Assembly (NCBI GenBank): GCA_019009955.1
Contig: CM032232.1
Coordinates: 53,135,001-53,199,000, forward strand
Direction of reading: 5' to 3'
From: Riptortus pedestris
Lineage: Eukaryota; Arthropoda; Insecta; Hemiptera; Alydidae
DNA: 64,000 nucleotides
The position numbers were made by a program, and so were the translations under genes. The notes beneath the pieces are model-generated. The model worked only from the letters and a program-made list of their open reading frames with translations, was not told where the DNA came from and made no database searches. Every line of letters starts with the position of its first letter. The stretch's first letter is position 1. Shown in pieces: positions 62,898 to 64,000 of this stretch.

Positions 62898-63296
62898 CTA
62901 AAAGAAATTAAATTGTAAAATGAATAATAATAGAATGATGTTAGTTATACAGTTATATAAAAAGTATTAATTTCTATAACATTGATGAGTACAATATATC
63001 TAAAAGATGCCGAAGATTTAACAATAACAGATATGTCTATTGCTCCTTTGTCTATAAACTCTCAGTCCCATGGCAAACATCAAACGTTGGTTCCATGCAG
63101 AAGGCAAGGGGGAACAGAACCTATTGCTTTGTCCTTATGATACTCTAACTCTCCTACATTCTCCTGTTTTTAGCAGATTTTCCTTAAGGGAAATCAGCTA
63201 TTGAGGTTGTACTCATGACGGAATTTTCGAAATTTTTCTTCAAATGTCCATCGATCCTACCTAGTAGATGATGAAAATGAGATTCATTCAAAACTG

Positions 63297-63347
<51 letters not shown>

Positions 63348-64000
63348 CGTTACTAAACTCTATATTTAGTCGTTTTATGTAAAAAGAAAGATCAAGTTCG
63401 TTAACGGCTGAAATTGGACCAGTGGGAAGGGGGGTTTAGAGGGGAGGATTTTCGAAAATTCGAAATATCTTCATTACTATAGTCGGATCGAAAAATTGTA
63501 CAGAATCAATCTTATTGCAAATTAAATTTACTATAAATATTGTTATATACATTTATTCTCTATCTTGAATATTAACCAAGATATTTGCATTTTTATTAAA
63601 TCAGGGCAGCTAACGGACGGCCGACTTTCCCGCCAAAAGCTAGCTCGGCCGTTTCCTTAACTCCTCGACTCTCGTGAAATTTCTCTATTGTAAAACTTCA
63701 CGTGGGAAATCTGCTTAGTTTACGCAGCCCCTGCGTGACGGACTTTTTATTTCTAGACACATCTACAAGGCACAACCTTTTGACAAACACGGTTGTAACT
63801 ACCATCTTTTCTTATAGCTTTTTAAACCAAATATTCTTCAAATTTGCCTGACTGGGGTCACCAATAAAACATTTTCGCCCATACAAACTTCTTTTCAAAT
63901 GGTCCCACGTGTTTTGTAGCCTACATACCACCTCTTCAGAGGGCATTCCATTTAATAACGAAGTGTTTGTCCACTCCACATCAGTTGAATACTAGTTACA
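62898..64000. other. hyd intron upstream of first visible exon
   Basis: It contains a HINE-like repeat copy (63167-63747) and a motif shared with other positions in the window (about 63885-63960). No exon matching the conserved propeller sequence expected upstream was found, so the next hyd exon lies beyond the window. Confidence 0.6.
63167..63747 (-). mobile_element. HINE/DINE-1-like element copy
   Basis: Reverse copy with ttttagcagattttccttaa at the low end and gcagcccctgcgtgacggac at the high end; TA array at about 63298-63344. It lies in the intron upstream of the first visible hyd exon. Confidence 0.74.

Noticed and set aside
62589..62867. Start codon of hyd at the first Met of exon 1
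   Set aside because: Conserved propeller sequence continues upstream of this Met to a normal splice acceptor at 62898-62899, so the exon is internal.
4222..62897. U12-type (minor) introns
   Set aside because: None of the donors I placed shows the RTATCCTT pattern; all look like ordinary GT-AG introns.

Overview
The window is a piece of an animal nuclear genome, most probably an insect. It is AT-rich, has GT-AG spliceosomal introns, and carries many old transposon copies. I cannot name the species. One gene dominates it: the hyd/UBR5 ortholog, a giant HECT-type E3 ubiquitin ligase of the N-degron family, on the minus strand. I could place 43 coding exons from 62897 (5' side) down to the stop codon at 4222-4224. 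Every exon has an AG acceptor and a GT donor where one is expected, and all 42 junction phases agree. The spliced total is 7530 nt, giving 2509 residues plus stop. The 5' end of the gene (promoter, start codon and, by comparison with vertebrate UBR5, roughly the first 400-500 residues including the UBA domain) lies beyond position 64000.

Protein layout, N- to C-terminal (high to low coordinates): beta-propeller (RCC1-like) and small beta-barrel segments in exons 1-9; a charged linker and an ankyrin-like segment in exons 10-15; the Cys/His-rich UBR box in exon 16 (46325-46563); a helical scaffold in exons 17-21; acidic and Ser-rich linkers in exons 22-25; the conserved DSTEAQLR region in exons 26-29; Gly/Ser/Glu-rich linkers in exons 28 and 30-33; the start of the HECT-like region in exons 34-35; the PABC/MLLE peptide-binding domain in exon 38; and the HECT lobes in exons 39-43, with the catalytic Cys codon at 4318-4320.

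By region: 1-4221 is 3' UTR plus downstream sequence with SINE and other repeat copies. 4222-62897 is the gene, whose introns hold nearly all the mobile DNA. 62898-64000 is the intron upstream of the first visible exon, with one intact-looking repeat copy. I found no second protein-coding gene, rRNA, tRNA gene or CRISPR array.

Repeat families defined from the window itself: (1) about 8 well-preserved and several decayed copies of a 0.6-0.8 kb non-coding element. It has a 12-bp subterminal inverted repeat, an internal (TA)n microsatellite and a 20-bp palindrome near one end, an architecture like that of Helentron-associated (HINE/DINE-1-like) rolling-circle elements. (2) About a dozen copies of a tRNA-derived SINE, one with an exact 18-bp target-site duplication. 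(3) A Tc1/mariner-type TA-flanked MITE. (4) Two decayed mariner transposase genes. (5) Two decayed LINE reverse-transcriptase segments. (6) A foldback family. (7) An older unclassified interspersed family. There is also a perfect 3 x 70-bp tandem repeat. I saw no sign of a new multi-gene system. The most interesting material is the repeat biology and the clean reconstruction of hyd.
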